A program made the translations under genes and the position numbers. 64,000 bases of DNA from Pseudomonas fluorescens (lineage in GTDB: Bacteria; Pseudomonadota; Gammaproteobacteria; Pseudomonadales; Pseudomonadaceae). Of the stretch, positions 1 through 8,768 are shown one piece after another. The stretch's first letter is position 1; every line of letters starts with the position of its first letter. The stretch covers positions 1 through 64,000 of the forward strand of contig NZ_VCNJ01000056.1 of the NCBI RefSeq assembly GCF_005938625.1, read 5' to 3'. A model generated the notes under the pieces. That model had not been told where the DNA came from, did no database searches, and saw nothing but the letters and a program-made list of their open reading frames with translations.

Positions 1-583
1 TTTTAGAGCCTGAGTTCTACGCGCTATCGCAGGTGGGCGTTGTTCTTTCAATGACACGGCGCCCACCGAGATCTACACTGGTGGGTACGGTCCTGCTCTG
101 CTCGCCGCTCAGCCGATCAGTTCAAAGCGGTATCGCAAGTCGGCAGAGTTCGCCCAATCACCTCGATCAGTCCCCTCTCCCTCCGGGAGAGGGCTAGGGT
201 GAGGGGCTTTTGATCTGGCTTTTGATCTTGCTCTGGCTTCGGCTTTTGATTTTTTGCCCCTTCGGCAGGCCGAGCGGAGGTGTTCATCCGGGGGTTAGGC
301 GCGTAGCGCCGTGCGGCGAAGCCGCATACATCGAGAGGAGGTGCAGCGAAGCAAACCGTAGGCGATGCCCCCGGATGGACACCGTAGCGAGGGAACACTG
401 AGCCTCAGCGAAGTGCCGTACGCCGGGGCAAAGCCTTTTGGGTTACCTTTTCGGCGTTTGGAAAAGGTGACTCGCTGTAAGAGCGAAACCTCCAGCGGCA
501 GCACCCGAAGCAACGGATATGTCCCCAAAACCCAAGGAGCATGGTCGGCCCCAAGGCCGCCAAGGCCGCCAAGACCAACAGGC
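1..583. other. Non-coding, repeat-rich intergenic stretch downstream of fpvA
   Basis: I see no convincing gene here. Open frames cross it on both strands, but they have no family resemblance and run into the antisense of fpvA. The left part is unassigned. It then holds a short hairpin repeat (171-207) and a longer stretch at about 240-580 with motifs such as GGATGGACACCGTAGCGAGG and TGACTCGCTGTAAGAGCGAA, which I recognise from memory as recurring between genes of fluorescent pseudomonads. This looks like a dispersed non-coding element; its mechanism is unknown to me. Confidence 0.5.
171..207. repeat. Short hairpin repeat (CCCTCTCCC/GGGAGAGGG type)
   Basis: The arms CCCTCTCCC and GGGAGAGGG flank a tiny loop and are followed by CTAGGGTGAGGGG. 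This is the form of a widespread bacterial intergenic palindrome. It lies far beyond the fpvA terminator and has no visible gene attached. Confidence 0.55.
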
Positions 584-610
584 AAAAAAAAGCCCCGCCA
601 AAGCGGGGCT
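584..610 (-). terminator. Intrinsic terminator of fpvA
   Basis: Read on the minus strand, an 8-bp stem (AGCCCCGC/GCGGGGCT, loop of four) is followed at once by a run of T residues. It begins 19 bases past the fpvA stop codon, so it ends that transcript. Confidence 0.9.
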
Positions 611-628
611 TTCTCACAAAACATCCAA

Positions 629-3109
629 TCAGAAGTCAGCCTTGACCGACATCACGAAGTTACGCGGATCACCATAGAAGTTACCAAACCCTTCGGTACC
701 AATGGTCGAGTAGTAACGCTTGTCAAACAGGTTATTCCCGTTAAGCGCCACCGACCAGGTGTCGTCGATACGATAACCAATGCGACCGTTCCAGACCGCA
801 TAACCGGCACCATCAATGTTGTCACCGCCCAAAGGCGAAGTACGGTAGTTGCCAGTCTGCGCGTTGACACCCGCACCGATCGTCACGCGATCCAGCGGCC
901 CGCTCAGGCTGTAGTCACCCCAGACACGCAGCAAGTGACGCGGCACGTAGGAGTTGTAAACCACGCCATCCTGAGTCGCGTCGGCATCTTCCAGCACCTT
1001 GGTCTGGGTGTAGGTGTAACCGGCCAGCAATTGCAGGCGATCGATCACTTCACCGCTGACTTCAGCTTCGAAGCCTTGAGCGCGAACCTTGCCGGAGTTG
1101 ATCGAGCAGGAACTGTCTTCGCAACGCGGGTCATCCTGAGCCGCGTCTTTCTGAATGGTGCGGAACAGGTTGAAGGAGCTGTTCAGACGACCGTCGAACC
1201 ACTCACCCTTGATCCCCAGCTCGTAGCTCTGGCCAACCAATGGCTTGAGGGTGCTGCCATCGATGGTCTTGTAAGCGCCTTGCGGGGTGAAGATGTCGGT
1301 GTAGCTGGCGTAGGCGGTCAGGTTGTCGTTGAGGTCGAACAGCACACCGGCGAACGGCGTGACCTGGCCGGTTTCGGTGGACTTTGTGTCGACCTGGGTG
1401 CCTTCGCCACGGAAGTACTGCACAGAGTCCGTGTCGGACTTGTACCAACTGACACGGCTGCCCAGTACCAGGGTCAGCGGATCAGCCAGTTTCAGACGGG
1501 CGATCGAGTAGGCGCCGTATTGCTTGATGTGCATGTCCACCGGGCCGCCACGGGAGGCGTTGGCCAGGTAGTAGCTTTCGTCCGGTTGCGGGATGTGGTG
1601 GTTGGGGTCCAGCACGTTCTGCCGTTGTGGCAGCGCGGCGACGGCGTAGAAGTCATCCTTGTGCGAACGGCTGGCGTTGGCGCCGATGGTCAGTTCGTGT
1701 TGCTGGCCGAAGGCGTCGAATTTGCCATCGACATAGGCATCGAAGCCGTAGTCGCGCTGGTCGTAGTCGTAAATGCTACCCAGCATCAGCGTATTCGAAG
1801 ACGTGGCACCGACAGGTACCGCGCCGCTCGGGAAGGCGTATTCCATGTCCTGGGTGTTACGCGAGTACACCCCGGCGACCTTCAGCGACCAGTCGTCATT
1901 GAACTGGTGTTTCAGGTCGGCGAAGTAGGTGGCGCGTTTGCTGCGCTGGTTGTTCCACGCGGTGTTCAGGCACGTCGAGCGCTTGAGGTGCAGGTCGGAG
2001 CCGTCTGCGTAACGCGGCAGGCCGCCCCAGCACGGCGTGGCGTCGACGTCTTCCCAGGCGAAGCCCAGACCCAGGGTGGTGTCGGGGCTGAGGTCGAAGT
2101 CCAGAGCGCCGTAGTAGATCTGGTCCTTGCGGCTGGCCACGTCATAGAAATATTGACGGGTCTGTTCGGTGACCACGGCGCGACCACGGATGGTGCCGGA
2201 GTCGTTCAATGGGCCGCCGGTGTCGACCTGGCCGCGATAGTTGTCCCACGTCCCAGCCGACAGCGACAGTTGCGTGTGCGCAGTGTCCTGGCCGCGCTTG
2301 CGCACGAAGTTGACGCCACCGGCGGTGCCGCCCGCGCCTTTCATCATGCCGGCTGCGCCACGCAGTACTTCCACGCGGTCATAAATGGCCATGTCGCTGT
2401 TGAAGCTGTCGGCCTGTACGTAGCTGCTGCCGATATCCAGCGGCACGCCGTCGTACTGGTACTGGCCAGACATGCGGAAGCCACGGGAGTAGAAATACTT
2501 GCCGCCCATGGGCGAGTCATACACGGTGATGCCCGGAGTCTTCTCCATCACCTGCTCGATGGTGTTGAGGTTCTGGTCATCGAGCATCTTGCGGGTCATT
2601 ACCGTGACTGACTGCGGGGTGTCCTTCAGCGAGTGCACGCCCTTGCCAATGGTCACGCCACCGGTGGTGTAGGAATTGCTGCCTTCAGTGGTGGCGCTCA
2701 GGCGGTTGGCGTTGACGTTGGTCGGTGCCAGTTCCATCGCGCTGCCGGTGGCAGGGCCGAGGACCGTCACAGTGTTGCCGTCACGCTGGTAGCGGATGCC
2801 GGTGCCGTTAAGCATCGCCTTGAGCGACTCATCATCCTGGTAGCGGCCGTTGATTGCGCTGGAGCGCAAACCTTGCAGGCTTTCCGGGCTGTAGATGATT
2901 TGCAGGCTGGTCTGCTGGCCAAGGGTTTGCAGCGCTTGGGCCAGTGGCTGCGACGGGATGTTCAGGGTCCATTCCTGGGCCTGGACATACGGCGCTGCTG
3001 TAAGAGTCAGAGCCAGACCAAGGCCAGTGCCGGCCAGTCGAGTGCGTGTCGCGCCGTGCATCAGCAGGGCTCGAGTCAGAGGGCGAAGCATGAAACGGGA
3101 TGCGGACAT
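629..3109 (-). CDS. fpvA: TonB-dependent ferripyoverdine receptor FpvA
   Basis: Outer-membrane receptor that takes up ferripyoverdine using TonB energy. The 826-residue product has a signal sequence ending near residue 44 (..PYVQA-QEW). A secretin/TonB N-terminal signalling domain follows at about 46-120, typical of receptors that talk to an anti-sigma factor. Then come a plug (TPQSVTVMTRKMLDD and EQVMEKTPGITV at about 160-200) and a beta-barrel ending in the usual C-terminal Phe (VKADF). Its place beside pvdE and the signalling domain favour FpvA over an unrelated siderophore receptor, but ligand specificity cannot be read from sequence. An AT-rich stretch at about 3130-3165 may hold a Fur or FpvI site; I could not assign it firmly. 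A strong terminator follows. Confidence 0.9.
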   Translation of the reverse strand: MSASRFMLRPLTRALLMHGATRTRLAGTGLGLALTLTAAPYVQAQEWTLNIPSQPLAQALQTLGQQTSLQIIYSPESLQGLRSSAINGRYQDDESLKAMLNGTGIRYQRDGNTVTVLGPATGSAMELAPTNVNANRLSATTEGSNSYTTGGVTIGKGVHSLKDTPQSVTVMTRKMLDDQNLNTIEQVMEKTPGITVYDSPMGGKYFYSRGFRMSGQYQYDGVPLDIGSSYVQADSFNSDMAIYDRVEVLRGAAGMMKGAGGTAGGVNFVRKRGQDTAHTQLSLSAGTWDNYRGQVDTGGPLNDSGTIRGRAVVTEQTRQYFYDVASRKDQIYYGALDFDLSPDTTLGLGFAWEDVDATPCWGGLPRYADGSDLHLKRSTCLNTAWNNQRSKRATYFADLKHQFNDDWSLKVAGVYSRNTQDMEYAFPSGAVPVGATSSNTLMLGSIYDYDQRDYGFDAYVDGKFDAFGQQHELTIGANASRSHKDDFYAVAALPQRQNVLDPNHHIPQPDESYYLANASRGGPVDMHIKQYGAYSIARLKLADPLTLVLGSRVSWYKSDTDSVQYFRGEGTQVDTKSTETGQVTPFAGVLFDLNDNLTAYASYTDIFTPQGAYKTIDGSTLKPLVGQSYELGIKGEWFDGRLNSSFNLFRTIQKDAAQDDPRCEDSSCSINSGKVRAQGFEAEVSGEVIDRLQLLAGYTYTQTKVLEDADATQDGVVYNSYVPRHLLRVWGDYSLSGPLDRVTIGAGVNAQTGNYRTSPLGGDNIDGAGYAVWNGRIGYRIDDTWSVALNGNNLFDKRYYSTIGTEGFGNFYGDPRNFVMSVKADF

Positions 3110-3172
3110 GAGGTTAAGACCTTGGCAGGTATAGTTGTTAATGGTTCTTATTCATCTCATTAAGACGAGGAA

Positions 3173-3215
3173 GCCGCGGCAAACCGGAAAATTATTTTTC
3201 CGGTCTGGCCGCGGC
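3173..3215 (-). terminator. Hairpin between pvdE and fpvA
   Basis: A long inverted repeat has arms GCCGCGGC..ACCGGAAAA and TTTTCCGGT..GCCGCGGC with a short AT loop. It begins 9 bases past the pvdE stop on the minus strand and precedes the fpvA promoter region. It probably ends or attenuates the pvdE transcript, so fpvA would have its own promoter. Confidence 0.7.
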
Positions 3216-3223
3216 CTCGTCGA

Positions 3224-4873
3224 TCAAGCGGTTTGCAGTTCGCTCTTGACCTTGCCGGCCTCCATGCGCACCAGTTGATCGGCGACGTCGAAGTAACGGT
3301 CATCGTGGGAGATCACGATGATGGTCTTGCCCAGACGTTTGAGGTCAGGCAGCAGCTCGGTGTAGAAAATACGCCGGAAGGTCGGGTCCTGATCGGCCGC
3401 CCATTCATCGAACACCAGCACCGGGCGCTCTTCGAGCCAGGCATTGACCAGTGCGAGTCGCTTGCGCTGGCCGGTCGACAGGTCGGTGGTGCTGAACGCG
3501 CCGTCACGCACGCTGACCTTGTGCGCGATTTCCAGACGTTCGAGGTAGCGGGTCGCATCCTGCGGAACTTCGCGGTCGCCCTGAATCAGATCGTCGAACA
3601 GGTAGTAGTCGGCAAAGATTGTGGTGAAATTCTGCCGGTAGTCATCGCGGTTCAGCGCGGTGATCGGCTGATCGTTGACGCGGATTTCGCCTTCGGTTGG
3701 CGCGTACAAACCCAGCAGCAGTTTGATCAAAGTGGTCTTGCCGCAACCGTTTTCACCAACGATAAAGACGATGTCGCCCTGTTCGATGCGCAGGTTCACC
3801 GGCCCCAGGCGGAACGGTTCACTGCCTTCCACAGGCGGAAAGGCGTAGCGCACATTGTGCAGTTCCAGGCTGTTGACGGCACCGGGTTTCTTGCCCTGAT
3901 CCTCCAGCAGCAGGTGCGGTTCCGGCGAGGAGAACTGTTCGCTCAGTTCGGCGATGCGGCGGAAGGCAATCTGCGCACGGCTGATGATCGGCAAGGTGCT
4001 GACCAGGTGCTCCAGCGGCCCCTTCATGTACAGCAGCACCAGGACGAATCCGCTCATCACCGCTTTGTCGCCGCTGGGCCAGAAGGATTGCAGGGCCAGG
4101 GCCATGCCGATGACCACGAAGAACAGCATCGAACCGAAGGACTTGGCGATGACGAAGGTGTTGATGGATTTGATCTGGGTGTCGCAGATCTTCTCGGCGG
4201 TTTTCTGAATCCCGGCGACAAACATACGCTGACGGCGCGGGCGATGAATACGCAGTTCCTTGGCACCCTCGGCAATCGCGTTGTAATGCTTTTGCAGTTC
4301 GTCTTCGGAGTCGCGTGCAGCGTAGAAACCGCGCATGCCCTTGGCCCGGGCAATCGCCTGAATGGTCGTGCCGATTGCAATCGCCACCAGCATCATCAGG
4401 AACATCGGCCAGGACAGCAGCGCCAGATAGCCGAGGCAGCCGAGGGTGACGGTCATGGAGATCGCCAGCGGGGCAAACGCGAAGGCGAAGTCGCTGATGG
4501 TGTCGACGTCATGGGTCAGCACCGGGATCAAGCGGTGGCTGCGATAGCGTTCGATCTGGTCGATCGGCGCCGACAGGACTTTCTCCCCCAGCTCTTTGCG
4601 CAATTTGGCGATGATGTGCTGGCCGACGTAGTTGGTGCCGATGTCGGACAAGATCGTCGTCAGCAACGCCAGTGCGCACAAACCGGCGAAAATCATTACC
4701 ACGGTGCGGGTCAGGCCGTCGTCGGAGTGCAGGGCGTTGTTGATGGTCGCCAGCAGCACGGTGACGCTCAGGCCGCCGATCATGCCGAGCACGATGGACA
4801 CAGAGACGATCAGGCGGAAGGGCTTGAGCAAGGCGAACAATTCGTTGATCGCCCCACGCGTAGGCTTGGTCAT
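3224..4873 (-). CDS. pvdE: Pyoverdine precursor ABC exporter PvdE
   Basis: Inner-membrane ABC transporter with fused permease and ATPase that carries acylated ferribactin from cytoplasm to periplasm. The 549-residue protein has six membrane segments in the first 300 residues and an ATPase domain with Walker A GENGCGKTT, signature LSTGQRKRLAL and Walker B LVFDEWAADQDP. This layout fits the cyclic-peptide exporter (SyrD/PvdE) family. An AGGA ribosome site lies seven bases before the ATG. A PvdS-type promoter lies at 4921-4944. Its neighbours, fpvA and the pvdMNO genes, fit the assignment. Confidence 0.95.
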   Translation of the reverse strand: MTKPTRGAINELFALLKPFRLIVSVSIVLGMIGGLSVTVLLATINNALHSDDGLTRTVVMIFAGLCALALLTTILSDIGTNYVGQHIIAKLRKELGEKVLSAPIDQIERYRSHRLIPVLTHDVDTISDFAFAFAPLAISMTVTLGCLGYLALLSWPMFLMMLVAIAIGTTIQAIARAKGMRGFYAARDSEDELQKHYNAIAEGAKELRIHRPRRQRMFVAGIQKTAEKICDTQIKSINTFVIAKSFGSMLFFVVIGMALALQSFWPSGDKAVMSGFVLVLLYMKGPLEHLVSTLPIISRAQIAFRRIAELSEQFSSPEPHLLLEDQGKKPGAVNSLELHNVRYAFPPVEGSEPFRLGPVNLRIEQGDIVFIVGENGCGKTTLIKLLLGLYAPTEGEIRVNDQPITALNRDDYRQNFTTIFADYYLFDDLIQGDREVPQDATRYLERLEIAHKVSVRDGAFSTTDLSTGQRKRLALVNAWLEERPVLVFDEWAADQDPTFRRIFYTELLPDLKRLGKTIIVISHDDRYFDVADQLVRMEAGKVKSELQTA

Positions 4874-4920
4874 GGAGGATTCCTGCTTCGGTGCGGAGGG
4901 AGTGCCGGTACTTAAGGAAA

Positions 4921-4944
4921 ACGAATGGTCACGGACTTTCTTTA
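4921..4944 (-). promoter_or_regulatory. PvdS iron-starvation box upstream of pvdE
   Basis: On the minus strand the sequence reads TAAAG-N16-CGT. This is one base off the PvdS consensus TAAAT-N16-CGT with exact spacing, about 48 bases before the pvdE start. It would let pvdE be expressed apart from pvdMNO. Confidence 0.7.
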
Positions 4945-4946
4945 AA

Positions 4947-4970
4947 CGACCGCAGGTGGGGCTGCGGTCG
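4947..4970 (-). terminator. Hairpin downstream of pvdO
   Basis: A perfect 9-bp stem (CGACCGCAG/CTGCGGTCG, six-base loop) lies just past the pvdO stop. It is followed by TTTAAAG rather than a long T run, so termination may be weak. It abuts the pvdE promoter. Confidence 0.55.
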
Positions 4971-4982
4971 TGGCGGGCAGGA

Positions 4983-5870
4983 TCAGAGGTCGCGCACTAC
5001 GCGAAACCCGAGCCAGTCGCCCTTGCTGGTCGGCCAACTGCTGTTGCGGTTACCGGAACGCGAGAACACTGGCGCCTCGCCCCAGTCGTTGCCACGCATG
5101 ACCTGGCGCTCGCAGTTTTCCTGGGTCCATGGGCGACCGTCGTTGGGTACGCCGGAGTAATCCTTGTGATAGCAGTCGGCGGTCCATTCGTAGACGTTGC
5201 CGTGAGCGTCGTAAACGCCGAAGGCATTCGCCGGGAAGGTGCCAGCAGGGGAGGTGAAGTTGTAACCGTCGGCGGCGCCATAGGTGTTGGCGTGTTTGGA
5301 GATCTGGTAGTTGTTGCCTTCATCGAACGGGAAAGGGAAGGGCCCGCTGCTGCCGCCACGTGCGGCGTACTCGCGGATCGATTCGCTTTGCAGGCGATAG
5401 GCATGACCGGTTTTTTTCGACAACCAGTCGATGTAGCCCTGGGCTTCGGCGACGTTCATGCACACCGCCGGGTCGCGGGCAGTCTGTTTGAATTCCGGCT
5501 TGCCGGCAGTGCAGCGGCGGCCCGGACGATCATCGAAGTCGTAAGGCTTGTTGCCGGTTTCGCGCACATACGCGTCCCACTCGCCGACCAGCACCTGGAA
5601 GCGGCTGATGGCGAAGGGTTTGCTGAAGGTCACTGCGTGGCGCGGGCCTTCGTCCGGTTCGCGACCGACTTCGTCATCCGCGGTGCCCATGGTGAAGGTG
5701 CCGGTCGGCAAAACGACCATTTCCGGGCAGTCCTTGCAGTCCTTGAACACTTTGCCCGGCGCCGGTGGCGTGGCCGCTTGAGCGGCGCCGGGCAACAGAC
5801 CGGCGCACAGCACGGTCAGGGCCAGCGCGGGTAGCGCCTTGAAGGTGAAAGAGGCGTGAGGCTTTTTCAT
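4983..5870 (-). CDS. pvdO: Periplasmic pyoverdine maturation protein PvdO
   Basis: Formylglycine-generating-enzyme-like protein needed in the periplasm to complete the pyoverdine chromophore from the dihydro form. It has 295 residues. A signal peptide ends near residue 32 (LLPGAAQA-A). The FGE-sulfatase fold motifs are visible: MVVLPTGTFTMGT, the NVYEWTADCY region and the C-terminal RGNDWG..GFRVVRDL. It follows pvdN with a 37-base gap in the same orientation, so it is the last gene of pvdMNO. Assignment rests on the family and the tight pvd context. Confidence 0.92.
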   Translation of the reverse strand: MKKPHASFTFKALPALALTVLCAGLLPGAAQAATPPAPGKVFKDCKDCPEMVVLPTGTFTMGTADDEVGREPDEGPRHAVTFSKPFAISRFQVLVGEWDAYVRETGNKPYDFDDRPGRRCTAGKPEFKQTARDPAVCMNVAEAQGYIDWLSKKTGHAYRLQSESIREYAARGGSSGPFPFPFDEGNNYQISKHANTYGAADGYNFTSPAGTFPANAFGVYDAHGNVYEWTADCYHKDYSGVPNDGRPWTQENCERQVMRGNDWGEAPVFSRSGNRNSSWPTSKGDWLGFRVVRDL

Positions 5871-5907
5871 GAGTCGTCTCTGTGAAAGGAAAACTGGAGT
5901 CGAGGGA

Positions 5908-7194
5908 TCAGGCGCGCCGTTTTTGACCGAGGATGGCCATGAACCGGTCCACTTCGGCTTCGTTGTTGAGCAGGCCGGGCGCCGTGCGAATCACCGGGCC
6001 GACGTCGCGGCTGACTGCATCGCAGATCACCCGGTTTTGCATCAGGTAGGCGGCCACTTCATCGCAGTCCTGACCCTTGACCCGGAAAAAAGTGAAGCCG
6101 GCAGAAAACTGCGGATCGAGCGGGGTCACCAGCTCGATGTTCGACTGTTCCTGCAAACGATGCTTCAGGTAGCTGTTGAGCTGATGGATGCGCGCCTGAA
6201 CGTCGGCCTTGCCAAGTTGCAGGTGCAATTTGAACGCTTCGTCCACCGCCCAGCGATGCTCGAAGGCGTGATAACCGCCCGGGGTCATGATCGTGGCGAA
6301 AGAAGTGGCTTCGGAGAATGTCGGCACACTCGGGCTGACGTACTTCAGTTCTTCGCTGCGGCTGCAAACAATGCCGGTGCCGCGCGGACCGAACATCCAC
6401 TTGTGGGTACCGGCGATGAAGAAGTCGCAGTTCATCTGCGGGAAACTCAGGTCGTCGACACCGAAACCGTGCACGCCGTCGACCACGTAAATCAGGCGAT
6501 CCTTGTCGTCACGTTGACGGTTGTGTTCATCGACCAGCCGCGAGATATCGCTGATCGGCAGTTTCACACCGCTGCCCGAATGCACCCAGGTCATGCCGAG
6601 TACGCGGGTCTCAGGGCGAATGTTGCGGTTGATCGTGTCGAGCACCTGATCCAGGGAAATGCTTTGCGGGTTGTCGAACAGCCTGAGTTTGCGCACCCGC
6701 GTGCCATCGCGGCGGCTGCGGAAATCGAGAATGTTGCGCGTGGAATAGTGCTCGTGCTCGGTGGTGAGGATTTCCTGATCCGCGCGCACCTGCACGCTGC
6801 CATAAATCATCGCCAGGCCTTCGGTGGTGCTGCCGGTGAGAGCGATCTGACCGGGTTTGGCCAGCAGGTATTTACCAGCCCAGACCCGCACGTTCTGCTG
6901 CAATTGTTCGTTTGTCCCCAGATCCCAATCCATCGCCAGTCCCGGATTCCGGTCGAGCGTGGCGCGATGGCGTTCGATGGCTTCGCGCACGGGTTTGGGA
7001 TGGGAGGTGATCAGGAAGTTGGCGAAGTGAATCGCCTGCGGGTCCTGATCGAACAGCTGGCGCAATTGCGTCCATTTGTTCGCAGAAGCCACGGGCGCGG
7101 TCGCCGCCATTGCCGGCGCCGCGAGGCTGGCGCCGAACGGCAGGGCGGCCGCGACCACGCCGGCCTGTTTCAGAAAGGTCCGGCGGTCTGTCAT
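5908..7194 (-). CDS. pvdN: Periplasmic PLP-dependent enzyme PvdN
   Basis: Fold-type I PLP enzyme of the class V aminotransferase family. In fluorescent pseudomonads PvdN converts the pyoverdine glutamate side chain to succinamide in the periplasm. I chose the ATG at 7194 because it opens a twin-arginine signal (MTDRRTFLKQAG, then a hydrophobic stretch to APAMA) and overlaps the pvdM stop as ATGA. The upstream in-frame extension lies inside pvdM. FFIAGTHKWMFGPRGTG carries the PLP-binding lysine. Length is 428 residues. Confidence 0.93.
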   Translation of the reverse strand: MTDRRTFLKQAGVVAAALPFGASLAAPAMAATAPVASANKWTQLRQLFDQDPQAIHFANFLITSHPKPVREAIERHRATLDRNPGLAMDWDLGTNEQLQQNVRVWAGKYLLAKPGQIALTGSTTEGLAMIYGSVQVRADQEILTTEHEHYSTRNILDFRSRRDGTRVRKLRLFDNPQSISLDQVLDTINRNIRPETRVLGMTWVHSGSGVKLPISDISRLVDEHNRQRDDKDRLIYVVDGVHGFGVDDLSFPQMNCDFFIAGTHKWMFGPRGTGIVCSRSEELKYVSPSVPTFSEATSFATIMTPGGYHAFEHRWAVDEAFKLHLQLGKADVQARIHQLNSYLKHRLQEQSNIELVTPLDPQFSAGFTFFRVKGQDCDEVAAYLMQNRVICDAVSRDVGPVIRTAPGLLNNEAEVDRFMAILGQKRRA

Positions 7195-8561
7195 GGCTTG
7201 GCAGTGTCCTGACGGGAAATCAGCGCCGGTTTCGCGGCTTTCTGTACCTGATCCCAGACGCGCATGAAGTTGCCGCCCCACAGTTTGGCGATGTCCGCTT
7301 CGGAGTAGCCGCGCTGGATCAGCTCGGCGGTGACGTTGCGGATTTCGCCAACGTTTTCCCAACCCTTGATGCCGCCGCCGTCGTTGAAGTCGGACGAGAT
7401 GCCGACATGGTCGATACCGATTTTGCGCACGGTGTAATCGATGGCATCGCCGAGATCCTTGAGGGTCGCTTTTGGTTCTTCTTCAAGGATGCCGTAGAGG
7501 CCGCTGGCGTACTGGCCGAGTTTCTGTTCCGACCAGGCCGTGATGATCGGGTCACCCGGCATCAGCGCCATGGCAAGGTTTGGCAATGGCGGCAGATCGA
7601 AGCGTGCGCGCAGGGCATTGAGTTTGTCTTGCGTGCCCTGAGTCAGTGGTTTGAGGTACTGCGAGAAGCCGACCACCTGAACCACGCCGCCGCTGTTCTT
7701 GATCAGCTGCAATTCCTTGTCGCTGAGGTTGCGCGGAATATCCACTGCCGCACGCGGCGCCGAGTGCGAGGCTACCAACGGTGTGCGGCTTAATTGCGCG
7801 ACCTGTTCCAGGCCTTTGGTCGACATCTGCGAAACGTCGATGATCACGCCCAGATCATTCAAACGGTGCACCGCTTGCTTGCCGATATCGGAGAGGCCGT
7901 CGAGGGCGTCCGGCGAGTCATTGAAGAACGGCAGCGGGCGCGACGAGTCCGCCCAGCTGTTGTTGCCGATGTAGCTGAAGCCGAACATGCGCATGCCGCG
8001 CCCGGCCCACAGGTCCAGTTTGCTCAGGTCGTTGCCCAAGGGGTAGGCGTTGAGCATGCTGATGAAAATCGCAAACTTGCCTTCGCCGTGCAGGCGGCGG
8101 AAATCATCCGGGGTGTAGGCGATGCCGACCTGATTGGGGAAGTCGCGAACCATGCCGGTGATGATCTTGTAGCGCACTTCCTGCTGGTTGCGGGCTTCTT
8201 CGACGAAACCTTCGGTGGGGCGATGCGGGGCATTCGGGCCGTTCCACATTTCCGGCCAGCCGAACACCGTCAGCGCAGCGCCCGACAAGCGCCCGCGATT
8301 GGCCTTGATCAGGTCGAACTGGCCGGAGCCGTCCTTGTCGGCTTCGTTGCCGTGGGCGCCGAAACTCAGGGGTACGGTGATGTGGCTGTCGAAGGAGAGA
8401 ATGCGATCCTGCAATTCGGTCGCCTGTTTCATCACTTTTACCGGATAACCGGGGTTGTCCCGAAACCAGTAATCCCAGGCCAGAAACCCTGCGCCGGCGC
8501 TGATCGCCAAGGCCAGCGGCAGGCCGATAAATAGAGCCTTTTTCGAACGCGGTTTTGTCAT
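7191..8561 (-). CDS. pvdM: Dipeptidase-like pyoverdine protein PvdM
   Basis: Member of the renal (membrane) dipeptidase family, needed for pyoverdine maturation in the periplasm. It has one N-terminal membrane anchor (about residues 9-28) followed by the metallopeptidase domain. Metal-binding-type motifs include DSHITVPL near the start, VDIPRNLSDKELQ, and IGIDHVGISSDF near the end. The start could be 8561 or 8567; GAG six bases before 8561 favours the shorter form (456 residues). It is the first gene of pvdMNO and is read from the iron-starvation box at 8624-8647. Its stop overlaps the pvdN start. Confidence 0.9.
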   Translation of the reverse strand: MTKPRSKKALFIGLPLALAISAGAGFLAWDYWFRDNPGYPVKVMKQATELQDRILSFDSHITVPLSFGAHGNEADKDGSGQFDLIKANRGRLSGAALTVFGWPEMWNGPNAPHRPTEGFVEEARNQQEVRYKIITGMVRDFPNQVGIAYTPDDFRRLHGEGKFAIFISMLNAYPLGNDLSKLDLWAGRGMRMFGFSYIGNNSWADSSRPLPFFNDSPDALDGLSDIGKQAVHRLNDLGVIIDVSQMSTKGLEQVAQLSRTPLVASHSAPRAAVDIPRNLSDKELQLIKNSGGVVQVVGFSQYLKPLTQGTQDKLNALRARFDLPPLPNLAMALMPGDPIITAWSEQKLGQYASGLYGILEEEPKATLKDLGDAIDYTVRKIGIDHVGISSDFNDGGGIKGWENVGEIRNVTAELIQRGYSEADIAKLWGGNFMRVWDQVQKAAKPALISRQDTAKP

Positions 8562-8623
8562 TGCCATCTCATTCAGGTTCGCCGTCGAGGTGCAGGCGCA
8601 GGGGCCTTTGCTATCTGGGAGGA

Positions 8624-8647
8624 ACGAGTGGCCGGACGGGTAATTTA
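8624..8647 (-). promoter_or_regulatory. PvdS iron-starvation box for pvdMNO
   Basis: An exact TAAAT-N16-CGT on the minus strand (ACG at 8624-8626, ATTTA at 8643-8647). It lies about 60 bases upstream of pvdM and back to back with the pvdP box. Confidence 0.85.
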
Positions 8648-8699
8648 GTCGCGCGCAGGAAAAGCGCTGACGACGCGTAGCGATCTTCTGCCGGGGCCG

Positions 8700-8723
8700 T
8701 AAATTTCCCCGGCGAGCAAACGT
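8700..8723 (+). promoter_or_regulatory. PvdS iron-starvation box for pvdP
   Basis: An exact TAAAT-N16-CGT on the plus strand (TAAAT 8700-8704, CGT 8721-8723), 45 bases before the pvdP ATG. Confidence 0.87.
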
Positions 8724-8768
8724 TCTAGCTTGGATAAAGCCTGCTTCATGGCTGACACAGGTAGGGCA

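Noticed and set aside
365..2611. A long plus-strand open frame (748 codons) across the fpvA region
   Set aside because: It is the antisense of fpvA, a clear 826-residue receptor with signal peptide, plug and barrel. The frame shows no family features and is typical of GC-rich shadows.
3125..3170. A PvdS box for fpvA
   Set aside because: No TAAAT-N16-CGT is found on the correct strand. The AT-rich patch could be a Fur or FpvI site but cannot be assigned.
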